The translations under genes and the position numbers were made by a program. A stretch of DNA of 64,000 bases, from assembly GCF_001761485.1 (NCBI RefSeq), contig NC_090775.1, positions 3,603,001-3,667,000 of the forward strand, read 5' to 3'. Below are positions 20,359 through 30,296 of this stretch, piece after piece; the stretch's first letter is position 1; each line of letters begins with the position of its first letter. Origin of the DNA: Yarrowia lipolytica. Taxonomy: Eukaryota; Ascomycota; Dipodascomycetes; Dipodascales. The notes under the pieces are model-generated. The model worked only from the letters and a program-made list of their open reading frames with translations, did not search any database and had not been told where the DNA came from.

Positions 20359-22119
20359 GTTGTGGTCGGGTCACAAAGGTGTGGTGGTGGAGGAGGTAAG
20401 TAAAAGAAGTACTGCACAAGTTTTGGATTCTTTTTTTCCACACGCAGACTCGCACACAAACATGGTCTTTGGGACTTACAACCGAACCTTAACCTTACCC
20501 CTGGGGGACGACATACTCGAAATTTGGACGAGAGCCGTGGAGCTGTAGAAGTGGACAATTACGAGCAGCTGATGGCGAAAATTCTGATATATCAGTATCC
20601 CTTGGTCAAGCAACAATTTTACCTGGTTTTTCCCCCACCCGCTCGTGTTTTGCGTCCAGAAAATACAGCGTGATATGCACCAACTGGATGCCCTCAAGAC
20701 GCAAAATATGACGTGCGCTACAGTATGTAAATGTGTGAATAGACTGTGTTGGCGTGTGCTATAGGCTATAAAAACGACGAGTACAACTTCCCTACTGCCA
20801 GAAAGGCATTTCTAGTATTCTCAATGGCATCCCTCACCTCCGAGGTATTATTTTTCGAGATCCCACGCTTGGTCAGCCCCAATTACAAGCAGTAACTCGC
20901 GGGGGACAGAGTGGGGCTGCAGCTTTCCAAATACTACATCCCCATGATTCAGCTCTAAAAATACATCTTGAATTGGAATGAAAATGGCATACGGAGTGCG
21001 AAAGTATCCCGCATGTCGATTATTGATACAAAATGCTTCTGATACAGGTGTGTTCATTTTCAGCCTCATCCAGTTCCTATTGGGGTATGTGGTAGCAAGC
21101 TGGATTACATTTAGGCACCGACAGCAAGCAAACTAGAGATAATTCCTTGAATGGGCCACGATACCATACCGATGAGGGTAAAAGAAGCATGGAAGTGGTG
21201 GTAAAAGATAAATCAATTGATAAGTTCCTCTGTAACTGTTGAATCTACCTCGCAATCCCTTTATAATCATAACATCTGTCTTATCCCTGTCCATCTGGTA
21301 GCGGTACTTCTAACCTGTATACACACCAACTCTAAGCTGCAAGTCACACGCTCCCGTACATATCCACACACACTAAGAGATCAACAAAAAAGTACACGTA
21401 GCTCCTTCCAGAAGGTAATTTGAACGAATTTGAACTACAAGGGGTGCGAGAGTTGCATATTTCTGCAATAATGCCCTCGGTAAGGTTGCACGATATTATC
21501 CATTCAACCCACCCCTTCGCTTCTCCCGTGGGACGACACATCGCAACAGAGCTGTGATCTGTCGTCAACACAGCCGCGTTGCTACGCAACCATTGTTTGC
21601 CTCACATCTGGCAGTTGCCATGCCTCTGCTGCTGCACTTCTGTAGCTAGAATCCCGTTGCAACTCATACGGTGGGTAACTGCAGCAGGCCGGGTAACTGA
21701 ACAGATCAGAGTTCGTAAATTCCCAAACAGTGCCAGAAAAGCCAATGGTCGTTGTCCCAGTGACCATAATGATTGATTAGCTGGTATAATGGTGCAAGTA
21801 CATACAGTAGTGCTGTTGGTACGAGCACTAGTACAGCACAGTAGAGTAGCAGAGATGGCGATATTGCTACTTAGAGGGTCTTTATACGCAGAGTGTGTAG
21901 AGTAAATGACTTATTTCCGAGAGAGATTTTGTTAAGACAATACTCCGAAGTGTACCTCCAAGCTGAAGGAGATGTTTACAGTAGAAAACCAGTCTACAGT
22001 GAAAACCATTGGCATCTTTTCATCTTGCTCGAGTGTACTAAAGCATTACTTAATTTTGTAAATACTGTCAATTAATTAGTGACACTTCTACTTGTACGTC
22101 ATATCTATAAGTTAATGCA
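20359..22119. other. Intergenic SRP1-WSS1
   Basis: No convincing gene is seen in 1.76 kb. A 73-codon minus-strand frame at 20848-21069 is rejected below. A perfect 5-3-5 palindrome GTTGCTACGCAAC at 21578-21590 resembles an RFX-type X-box. Confidence 0.55.
21578..21590. promoter_or_regulatory. RFX/X-box-like palindrome
   Basis: GTTGC-TAC-GCAAC is two perfect inverted GTTGC half-sites, the core of sites bound by RFX-family factors (yeast Crt1/Rfx1). It sits far (about 530 bp) from the nearest stop codon and more than 1.2 kb upstream of SRP1, so a target gene is not obvious. It may be chance. Confidence 0.25.
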
Positions 22120-22935
22120 TCAAGTGAGGTCGATGACCTCAATCTCACTTGCGTTTTTAGCCCCGAGAAACACAACGTCATCGTCGTTCTCGTCGACCTC
22201 CTTGGATATCTCCACGTTTTCACTGGCGCACCATTTGGTATCGGCTATTCGCTTCTCCACAGCAGCGAGAATCTGCTCACGCGTAGGAGCCCTCGGCCTT
22301 CGTCTACCAGGAACAGGTGGTGGAGAGGGGGTAGAGCTACCTAACACATTGCCTGTTCCTGTGAATCGCTTTTGTCGACCCGTCTTTGGCTTTACTACCT
22401 TTGAAGGAGAAAGTGTGACATTTGTCTTTGGTAGAGCTCTTCCGCCAGGACCAGCACCCAAACCTGGAATGCCTGCAATACCACTAGCTGGACCGTTCAA
22501 TTTACGTCCACCTCCACTACCAAGTGTCTTGCCAGGTCCCAGGAATCCGTAAGGGGTATCTGGGTTGAAACCTCGTGCCTTTAATGCATAATAGTCGTCC
22601 TCAAGCTCCTTGAGGTACGCGTAAAACTGGGCATTGTGAGGACCATACTTGTTATGGCACAGTTCATGGAGCAGGGTGCCCATGATACTCTCAAACGGTA
22701 GGAACATCTTGTCGTCGTAATGCTGTCTCAATCTCAAACATACCTTCTGGCCATGGTTCACGTTGAGACCCAATAGGTTGGCGTGTTTGGGGAACATCTC
22801 ACACAGAGTACCTACTTTGAACCCGTGGTTTTTCATGATGGGTTGCACGAACCGTGCGGCCCTGGTTATCATTTCCAGAGCAGCCTCGGATCCTGGCCGC
22901 TTTTTCAGTACTGTGATGTTGGAGATGAACTCCAT
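22120..22935 (-). CDS. WSS1: DNA-protein crosslink protease Wss1 (WLM/SprT-type)
   Basis: This 271-residue metalloprotease is predicted to cleave proteins crosslinked to DNA in the nucleus. The WLM domain fills the first ~130 residues, with the zinc site HELCHNKYGPH at 90-100 (His90, Glu91, His94, His100). A Gly/Pro/Lys linker follows. The Cdc48-binding SHP box FTGTGNVLG is at 191-199. Two SUMO-interacting motifs follow acidic residues: VVFL (254-257) and IEVIDLT at the extreme C-terminus (265-271). This order of protease, SHP and SIMs is that of S. cerevisiae Wss1, so all three working parts are present and intact. The ATG at 22935 is well placed. Confidence 0.95.
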   Translation of the reverse strand: MEFISNITVLKKRPGSEAALEMITRAARFVQPIMKNHGFKVGTLCEMFPKHANLLGLNVNHGQKVCLRLRQHYDDKMFLPFESIMGTLLHELCHNKYGPHNAQFYAYLKELEDDYYALKARGFNPDTPYGFLGPGKTLGSGGGRKLNGPASGIAGIPGLGAGPGGRALPKTNVTLSPSKVVKPKTGRQKRFTGTGNVLGSSTPSPPPVPGRRRPRAPTREQILAAVEKRIADTKWCASENVEISKEVDENDDDVVFLGAKNASEIEVIDLT

Positions 22936-23760
22936 GACATTTGAGTCGAGTCGTCTGCTTTGTCGTGTATATTTCCTGATTGTGTATATAGTATTTCCTG
23001 ATTCCAGATTTAGCGTTGTTTTTCCAATATGGCGTTTTAATTATCTTCTGCAGCATGCACGATGAGCTTGGATGGCAAACACGCGCGTAAAATATCTGTG
23101 TGAAGGCGGCTATTATTGGATCTGAAGACGACATATAATTAATAGAGAGTCGAGAAGGGCATTGGGGTATTTTCCTCAAAGTAAATATAGACATTTCTCA
23201 GCTATCACATATACCAACCATCTACTTAATGAAATGCTCACTTGTTCTTTTGGAAGGGGTTACAGTACGACTGTCATGGGGTACCCCGCAACAACCAATA
23301 TGTGGCAATAGTGCTTGACCCTCCTTCCACATCATGGATCTTCCTTCTGTTTATGAATATTTCCCCTTGTCGAAAATGCTCAAGTCAACACCCACACTAC
23401 AACTACAGTACACAGAGCAAACACTCATTTCGCAATTTCAGGTGGCAAACTCCCAATTCAAAATAGAGGTTCTTACACCTGACCAGATCGCAGACATAGA
23501 ATAGGCCCTGTAGTACCACGCCGTATCCCGTTGGGACGCACTGCATTTGAAAATATGAAGAAACTGGTCAAGAGTGAAATATTACCGATACAAAACGTCT
23601 ATTCCGTTACAGCCCAAAACTGCCTCTAACCGCATGTCCTTCCAGCTGCACTTGCCTACAATTAGAATCAAACTCAATTCCTTATCACGAGAGAAGCTAG
23701 TTTAAAACATTAGTTCACATATCAAGACGCCATCCCTCTGTCTCACACTACTCTTCCAAC
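22936..23760. other. Divergent promoter WSS1 / YSC83-like
   Basis: No gene is seen in 825 bp between two diverging genes. No clear TATA box serves either one. Confidence 0.55.
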
Positions 23761-25113
23761 ATGACGCCTCCGGACGACCCTATTGCCAACATTTTGGCTG
23801 GAGTGAACAAAATTAAACACAAGGCGTCCACCATCATTAATGACAAGCTGGGAGACGCCGAAGAGGCCCAGCACCAGGTTGGCACATGGCTCTTGAACCG
23901 CAAAAAGGATATCCAGTCCGTTCTGACTCCTGCCAAGCTGGAGCACTTCAGTCCCGGGCCTCCTCCCCCTCCCCCATCATACTATGACAAAATCACCGGC
24001 TTTGTGTCCGCTCACAAACTGGCTGTCGGTCTGGTCACCATCAGTGCTGTGACCGCCTCCGGATACTATATGTGGAACAACCGAATTCTGCCCGGAGGAC
24101 TGTTCGGCAACAAAAAGCAGCCGCGACGAAGAGCAGTGAGAGCTGCCAATGGAGCACGAACCGAAGTGGTTGTGCTGGCCGGTTCTTTCCTAGAACCTAT
24201 CGTGAGAGTGGTTGCTAACGATCTGGACAAGCGAGGTTTCATTGTCTATGTCACTACTACCTCCGAAGCCGAGACCGCACTGATCGAGAAGGAGAACTCC
24301 GCAGACATCCGGTCCCTCAGTGTCAACACCCAAAAGGCCGACGTCATCAAGTCAACCATGAAAGAGTTTGGTACCTTCCTGGCTACTCCCCAGGTGGCGT
24401 TCCCTAATGCCAAGCCCCACGTCTTGAGACTGGCTGGCGTTGTGCTCGTTCCCGACCTCTACTATCCCTTTGGTCCCATAGAGCAGATGCATCTGGAGTC
24501 CTGGAACTCTGTCATCAACAGTAAGCTTTTGGCTCCTCTGGCTCTGCTGTCCCAGGGTCTGCTGACTCTGGTTCGACAGACCGCCTCCACCCCCAACCCT
24601 GCCCGTCTCGTCATTGTTACCCCTAACATTACCGCTGCCCTTTCTCCTGCTTACTCTGCTCCTGAGGCCATGGTTGTCTCCGGTATCAACGCTCTTGCCA
24701 CTTCTCTTGACCGAGAGCTTGCTCCTCACGGTATCAAAACTACACATATCCGCCTTGGCTCCTTCGACGTCTCCCACGGCCACTCTCAATCCAAACAGCT
24801 GGCCTCTGCAATCCATGCGGATCTCATTACCTGGTCTGAAGATATGAGAGCTGCCTACTCCAACTACGGAGGAACAATGGCCTTCCTCTACGGCTGCCGA
24901 AGCACACGAGGATCGTCTCTGAAGAGACTGAATTTCGCCATTTACGATTCTCTGACTGTGCGACGGCCCAAGCGAGTGTGGCATGTTGGGTTCGGATCCA
25001 GAATGTACGAGCTGGTTGCTGCCTTCCTGCCAGAGTGCGTGCTGTCGTGGCTCATGCGATCCGGAGCTGCTCTTAGAAAACGATCCTTTGACAAGGAACT
25101 GAATGGTATGTAA
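23761..25113 (+). CDS. DUF1776 protein, YSC83-like (SDR fold, membrane-anchored)
   Basis: The 450-residue protein matches the fungal DUF1776 family, whose yeast member Ysc83 (YHR017W) was found in mitochondria. It has an amphipathic N-terminus, a proline run (65-72), and one membrane segment at about 87-105 (LAVGLVTISAVTASGYYMW). A basic stretch and a Rossmann-like short-chain dehydrogenase-type domain from about 135 onward follow. The usual SDR glycine motif (TGxxxGxG) is replaced by VVLAGSFLEPI. The Tyr-x3-Lys pair is not evident: YSAPEAM stands where YxxxK is expected. The protein may therefore bind nucleotide poorly or have lost dehydrogenase activity. Biochemical role unknown. Confidence 0.8.
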   Translation: MTPPDDPIANILAGVNKIKHKASTIINDKLGDAEEAQHQVGTWLLNRKKDIQSVLTPAKLEHFSPGPPPPPPSYYDKITGFVSAHKLAVGLVTISAVTASGYYMWNNRILPGGLFGNKKQPRRRAVRAANGARTEVVVLAGSFLEPIVRVVANDLDKRGFIVYVTTTSEAETALIEKENSADIRSLSVNTQKADVIKSTMKEFGTFLATPQVAFPNAKPHVLRLAGVVLVPDLYYPFGPIEQMHLESWNSVINSKLLAPLALLSQGLLTLVRQTASTPNPARLVIVTPNITAALSPAYSAPEAMVVSGINALATSLDRELAPHGIKTTHIRLGSFDVSHGHSQSKQLASAIHADLITWSEDMRAAYSNYGGTMAFLYGCRSTRGSSLKRLNFAIYDSLTVRRPKRVWHVGFGSRMYELVAAFLPECVLSWLMRSGAALRKRSFDKELNGM

Positions 25114-25239
25114 ATAGAAGTTGTAGTAATGATGAAATGACAGATGTTACCCTGCACTCTTCATGAGTGTCTACTTATACCGTATGTTCTCGGCTGTGTA
25201 AGCAAGTTAATCTATTGGTCTCTATACACTATTGCACGC

Positions 25240-26052
25240 TTAAAGCTTAGCCTTGACCTCCTCAATTCGGGCGGCCTGGTGGTCTCTAGCAGCTGCCTGT
25301 CGAGCAACGTCTCGGGCCTCCTCCTCATAGTAGTTAATACAGTGGTCGAGCACAGGAGCGAACATGGTCATTCGCATCTGGCCGTAGGAGTTCTTGCCAA
25401 CGGAGTTTCGTACCTTGGCAACAATCTCCTCTACCTCGTCCCAGCCGCCAGCAGCATCGATGATACCGTCCTTGAGAGCCTCGGCAGCGGTGAATCGGTG
25501 GCCCATCATGGTGATCTTTCGGCCGATAACGGGACCGTACTGGTGGGCGTGGATGGACATGAGCTGTCCAATGAGAGGAGCATCGAACTCGATCTCGTTC
25601 ATGCAGAGCCAGCCCTTCTTGTCGTTCTGGACCTTGAAGTCGTGGGAGTTGGCCAGGATGAAACCTCCAGCAAAGGCGTGGCCATTGACGTAGGCGATGG
25701 TGGGCCAGGGGAATTCGAGCAGAGATCGCTGGAGTCGGCCAAGGTATCGCTCAAAGAACCGATCGGTCTTCATGGCAGCCTCTAGATCCAGACCATTGGA
25801 GTAGAACTTGGGGATGGCAGAAGTGGTGACCAGAGGCTTGGGCTCGTCCTCCTTGGTGGCTAGCAGGTAGTGCAGAGCCTCAACAAAGGCGTCAATGAAG
25901 ACGTTGGACAGCCGGTTATCCTTGGGGGAGTGGAACTCGATGAGGTAGTAGTCCTCGGTGTCGTAGAGACTCAGCAGCTTCTTATCGTCGGGTTGGGTCT
26001 CGCCCTTCTTGGGTAGAGGAAACGAGGCAAGGAGTGTTCGTTCGGCAGGCAT
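25240..26052 (-). CDS. Peroxisomal enoyl-CoA hydratase/isomerase family protein with PTS1 (AKL)
   Basis: The 270-residue crotonase-fold protein probably acts as a delta3,delta2-enoyl-CoA isomerase, shifting double bonds so that unsaturated fatty acids can enter beta-oxidation. Visible features are the substrate-pocket segment YSNGLDL (84-90), the oxyanion-hole region NGHAFAGG (123-130), and acidic residues in MNEIEF (151-156) where family catalytic glutamates lie. The C-terminus is ...VKAKL, a PTS1 variant read by Pex5, so the enzyme should be peroxisomal. The first ATG in frame is at 26052 (MPAERTLLASFPLPKKG); the longer open frame has no ATG. A TATA box lies about 60 bp upstream. Confidence 0.88.
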   Translation of the reverse strand: MPAERTLLASFPLPKKGETQPDDKKLLSLYDTEDYYLIEFHSPKDNRLSNVFIDAFVEALHYLLATKEDEPKPLVTTSAIPKFYSNGLDLEAAMKTDRFFERYLGRLQRSLLEFPWPTIAYVNGHAFAGGFILANSHDFKVQNDKKGWLCMNEIEFDAPLIGQLMSIHAHQYGPVIGRKITMMGHRFTAAEALKDGIIDAAGGWDEVEEIVAKVRNSVGKNSYGQMRMTMFAPVLDHCINYYEEEARDVARQAAARDHQAARIEEVKAKL

Positions 26053-27745
26053 TTTGTGAGTGTGAACAGTCGATTGAAAGAGCTGATTATCTGCGGTAAA
26101 GTCCAAGAGCTATATATCCAATCTGAAAATGGCTTGGGGCAAAGGAAAGACAAGAAGGGGTGGTGTGCTTCTCCCGGTTAAGGTACAGCCAAAGTTCGTT
26201 CTTCCCCACAGATGAGTTTTCACGTGGGGTAGATGATCCGTGATTTTGTAGCTACTGGAACGCCGAAAAAAACAAAAAGGGGGTATATTGACTTCAATCA
26301 ATAGATTTTAAAAGCAACTTTTGCCATTATATCCATCCTCGGCACTTATTCGCATCTCTCCCAGACCTTTACTGCCGAGCCGAGGAGCTTAATTGTCCAT
26401 ATCCAACTTAAATCGGTCCATCCACAATCATGCAGCAACACATCATAACGGTTGCCAGCTCAGTATCTTACAGAAGGCAGCAACATATACCTTGTGTCTA
26501 TTTATCAGATGTGCAGCCTTGAATTCTTCGTCTTCACAAGCGGGGTAATATCGGACCACGATCTTTATACTATCTCGGCATTAAAACGGCATAGGGTTGC
26601 ATATGGCCGATGCGTGGGGTTCATGGTGACCGACCCTCATGGCACTTATGATAACTGTACTACAAGTACAGGCTATTGCTATGCGGAAGTGATTAGGGGC
26701 CGGTTCTTCAGATAGTATAGATTGAGGTAATGTTGCAGCTGAAGATAAAATACGTGTATAAGTACTTGTACAAAAAAACTAACGACCCTTGACCAAACTG
26801 TTTCAGTTTGTTAGTGCTTTGTCTCTTGGCATCTAACGGTAATTATGTACGCTAAATAACCGCTACAGTCTTGAGACTAATTTTCACGCGAAAGCACTGG
26901 ATTCAAGCAGAACAGAGTCTTACACTGTGAAAACATACTCCAGACCTCCACAGTGTCATGATTTTGTCTTTTACTGTATATCAACCTACAATAAATACCA
27001 CAGATGATGTTCTAAAGTGTCAGAAATCTTTCCATAGACTTCGCTCATACTCCATCTTACCCCAGACAATCATATTTCGGCACCCAATAAATTACTGTTT
27101 GGTTATAACATTTTATAGGTTACTTGAGCAAAATGGAGTGCATGGCGAGACGGAAGTCCAGTGTCAAAGTTCACAAGATTATCCGAGGCTTCTTACAATC
27201 TCTGAGTACGATGTTACAGTGCATCGTGGCTACAGTATATACCATGCACTGTCGGACGCAACCACGCCTGTCGGCTTCCTTTCTCGAAACCCAATCGCGA
27301 TGGAAGGCTGTGCTTGTTCATTCTGTACATACGATAGAACCATTCGTTTGTATTTTAATAGAAGTTCCTGATAGATAACCTTCTGGTGTTGTGGTGTTGT
27401 TATTATTATTACTTCCCTATAGGTCTATTACTTGGCTCTCCTAGAAGCCCATTTGTAGTCCATGGGAGTATATGCCCAGTTGTATCCAGTATAAGTACGC
27501 ACCATAAGGCATGCGCACACACATCATTATCGTCACAACGGCTCTCAGCAGAGTAAGGCAAAACAACTGCTACACCACTTCTAAATACCTCGGGAGTGAA
27601 GTTTCAGAATCTTGTAGGCATCTACAAACATTCATTCCTGCCTAAACGGTTACGACGAGATACTCTAGATACAAACACATATACAGCACAACCTCCAAGT
27701 TGAGGTATCAATAAACAGAGCAATTGCACTCAGTTTACTACAGTA
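26053..27745. other. Intergenic isomerase-CoA-transferase
   Basis: Apart from the isomerase promoter no gene is supported. Open frames at 26452-26715 and 26958-27371 have poor codon usage and no recognisable motifs. Confidence 0.55.
26111..26117 (-). promoter_or_regulatory. TATA box of the enoyl-CoA isomerase gene
   Basis: An alternating TA run (minus ATATATA) lies about 60 bp upstream of the ATG at 26052. Confidence 0.45.
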
Positions 27746-29110
27746 CTAGGAATCCCACTTAGACATATTCCAGTTCAATTCCACACCGCCGATCCTGATG
27801 GGATGAGAAACAAACGACAGGTTCCCAAACTGGGAGTCCTCTTCTTGAAGAATATCGGTGCCCTGGAGCAGTTCGCTGGTGAGAACTGGAGCATCGATGT
27901 AATCTGCGGACTGTCCCAGCTTCCTGAGGTAGGCCATCACTCCAGCTAAAGACACCTCTACCATGTAAGAACCACCTTCATGTGTTTGTCTTAACCGGGA
28001 GATCATAAGCCCCAGAGCCAAAAAGTAACCTGCGGCATGGTCAAGCACTTGGCAAGGACATGGTTTAGGCACACCTAGATCCAGTCCAAAGTATTCTCCC
28101 TCTGATACATTCATTCCAGAAGCTGCCTGCACCAGCGAATCGAACCCTTTCTTGTCATGCCATTCTCCAAGTCCATATGCACTCAGAGTTCCCACGATAA
28201 TGCTCTTGTTTCTTGTATGAATATCCTTGAGTGGTAAACCTAGACGTTTCTCCAGCGACCCAGGTGCATATGATTGTATGAACATGTCCGTCTCCTCGAT
28301 CATATCCCAGAGTGTCTTCATATCTTCTTCATTCTCCAAGTCCAAATTCACTCTTCTTTTACCCTTGGTGAACTCGACATCCAATTCTGGTGCTGTGGGA
28401 AGATTGGGGGACGTGACCCACGTGTTGTCTGCACCATGGGCAGCCAGTACTTTACCGCAAACTGGGGCAGCAATTACTCTGTTGAGTTCCAATACCTTCT
28501 CACCTGACAAAGCAAGTGGACCATTCAACGGTATCACAGAAGAGTCTCCTGTCTTGGTGATTGTTACAGGGAAATCAAGTAAGTCCACATTTTTATCCTC
28601 GTCCCACTCACTGTAGCTTCTCACAGCTGAAACGGGAAGACGACGTTTAGCTGCTTCTGTCTCGAAGTCCACTGCCTTCCATTTAAGCAACGCATCAGCG
28701 AGTTCTGCTTTCAATACTTTCGGGTCTCTGGAGACCATTTCTTTTCCTGTTGCTAGCTCGTAGCTTCCCTTAATGTGGTGGGTGTATCCATCATGGATTC
28801 TGACCCACCCATCTCTCGTCTTATGATGTCCTCCAATTGGATATAGCGATGAGGAGGGAATCTTCTTTCCATCACAGGTAAGTAGTTGTTCACTATGGAA
28901 CTCTGCAACACTGTGTAAGGTGTCTACAGTTGCGACCTTGTTCTCTGTAGACATCAACTCCAGCGACACTGCAGCTACTGCAGCTATCAGGCCCTGTGCC
29001 AGCGTGGCAATCCTGAAAGAAGATGGAGGACCAGAATATTGGTCTCCAATCAGCTTGACTTTGTTCTGCGGTAGTTTGAAACGGTTTGCAATGTCATTGA
29101 ATACTTCCAT
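27746..29110 (-). CDS. Family III (CaiB/BaiF) CoA-transferase
   Basis: The 454-residue protein matches the CaiB-BaiF superfamily, which moves CoA between carboxylic acids such as carnitine, formyl, succinate or 2-methylacyl groups. Two family segments are visible. The N-terminal half reads SLYPIGGHHKTRDGWVRIHDGY. The core includes VLELNRVIAAPVCGKVLAAHGADNTWV, KRRVNLDL, and IVGTLSAYG followed by GFDSLVQAASGMNVSEG. In this order it resembles the fungal proteins annotated as alpha-methylacyl-CoA racemase or L-carnitine dehydratase-like. No targeting signal is clear (C-terminus MSKWDS, no PTS1). The true substrate is unknown. It is intronless, and the ATG at 29110 is the first in frame. Confidence 0.88.
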   Translation of the reverse strand: MEVFNDIANRFKLPQNKVKLIGDQYSGPPSSFRIATLAQGLIAAVAAVSLELMSTENKVATVDTLHSVAEFHSEQLLTCDGKKIPSSSLYPIGGHHKTRDGWVRIHDGYTHHIKGSYELATGKEMVSRDPKVLKAELADALLKWKAVDFETEAAKRRLPVSAVRSYSEWDEDKNVDLLDFPVTITKTGDSSVIPLNGPLALSGEKVLELNRVIAAPVCGKVLAAHGADNTWVTSPNLPTAPELDVEFTKGKRRVNLDLENEEDMKTLWDMIEETDMFIQSYAPGSLEKRLGLPLKDIHTRNKSIIVGTLSAYGLGEWHDKKGFDSLVQAASGMNVSEGEYFGLDLGVPKPCPCQVLDHAAGYFLALGLMISRLRQTHEGGSYMVEVSLAGVMAYLRKLGQSADYIDAPVLTSELLQGTDILQEEDSQFGNLSFVSHPIRIGGVELNWNMSKWDS

Positions 29111-30296
29111 TGTGGTGTAAATTAATAATAGAAGGAAGACGCGTGAGCTTCATGCACTTCATGTGCATGCCAGTTGGTTATAGGATGAAACTTAATTTAC
29201 AGTACATGGAGACCCAGCGAATCTGTGCCATAGACTGTGGTAACAAGAGCTATACGATCTCGGACCGTTCGATACACAATTAATATTCTATGGATATTAA
29301 TTAATCATCGAATACGTGCAGTACTTGTAGTCTATGTTAACATTGGTTAAATCCATCATGCGTTGGAACTTCCTATTGTGACGTGTGTATGTGAGCGTAC
29401 TATATGGAGACGCGACGATAATATGGCTCTCTCGAAATCCGGTACTTTATGCATTTGATGGTTTAATATGTGGGTATTAGTGTCTCGGGGTCAACGATAT
29501 GAAACCTATTGGATTGGTAGACACGCGTTTTCTCGTATAGCCAAGCTTGTGGGGATTTTCCAGACTCTGGTACAATGTGTACGCGCGATACCCTTGGGTC
29601 CGACCAGTCGCTGTTCCACTTTGTTGGGGCTATCTTATTTATGCACTTTCGGTTCATGTCTTAACCGGCATAATCTACCTAACAAATTCCTGGTTAGCCT
29701 TCAATATCCCTACTTGTGGTGTTGTCGAACCATACTGCATGTGCCAGGTTTGATAGAGACAGTAGCAAGCGTAAAAGGCGGCCGAGGCCACCGAGAGAAC
29801 AGCGTAGCAGGGCGCGTATTTTTATTATTTTATTATTTTATATAATAACCCTAGGTAAAGTTTGTTAAGGATTAGTTGGGTTAGCTGGAATCAGTGGGGT
29901 GCTGATTCTGGCAGTGGAAAAAACTGGAGACTGGAGTGGCGTTTTCCCGATGAACGAACAAACACGCGAAGCTATGTGGACCAACATACAACACGGACTG
30001 AACCAGGTTTTTTTATGATTTTTTTACTGGAAATAGGTACGTGCCAAGTTGGACCATGACACTAAACGTGTTTAATTAGTAATATTCGTGTAAGCGTACA
30101 TTCATTTCAAAGGTTATTCTTTCACAGCAAAGTTATAATTAAATGAATGTATATGCAGAAAAAAAAAAAAAAGATATTGGAAGTCATGGCATTAAATGGC
30201 AAGAATTTGCAATGATCGGTTTTGGGTACTGTGTCTATATAAGACACCATCAGATACACCCTCTAGATATCCAATTATCAACCAACCCAACCAACA
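29111..30296. other. Intergenic CoA-transferase - secreted Cys-rich protein
   Basis: No convincing gene is seen. It contains AT-rich palindromic words near 29280-29310 (TTAATTAAT types), an A-run near 30160-30173, and the promoter of the next gene. Confidence 0.55.
30236..30242 (+). promoter_or_regulatory. TATA box of the secreted Cys-rich protein
   Basis: TATATAA 55 bp before the ATG, matching the spacing at the permease (51) and formate dehydrogenase (56) genes. Confidence 0.6.

Noticed and set aside
20848-21069. 73-codon minus-strand frame starting MRLKMNTPVSEAF
   Set aside because: Has an ATG but mediocre codons and no recognisable family; not enough to call.
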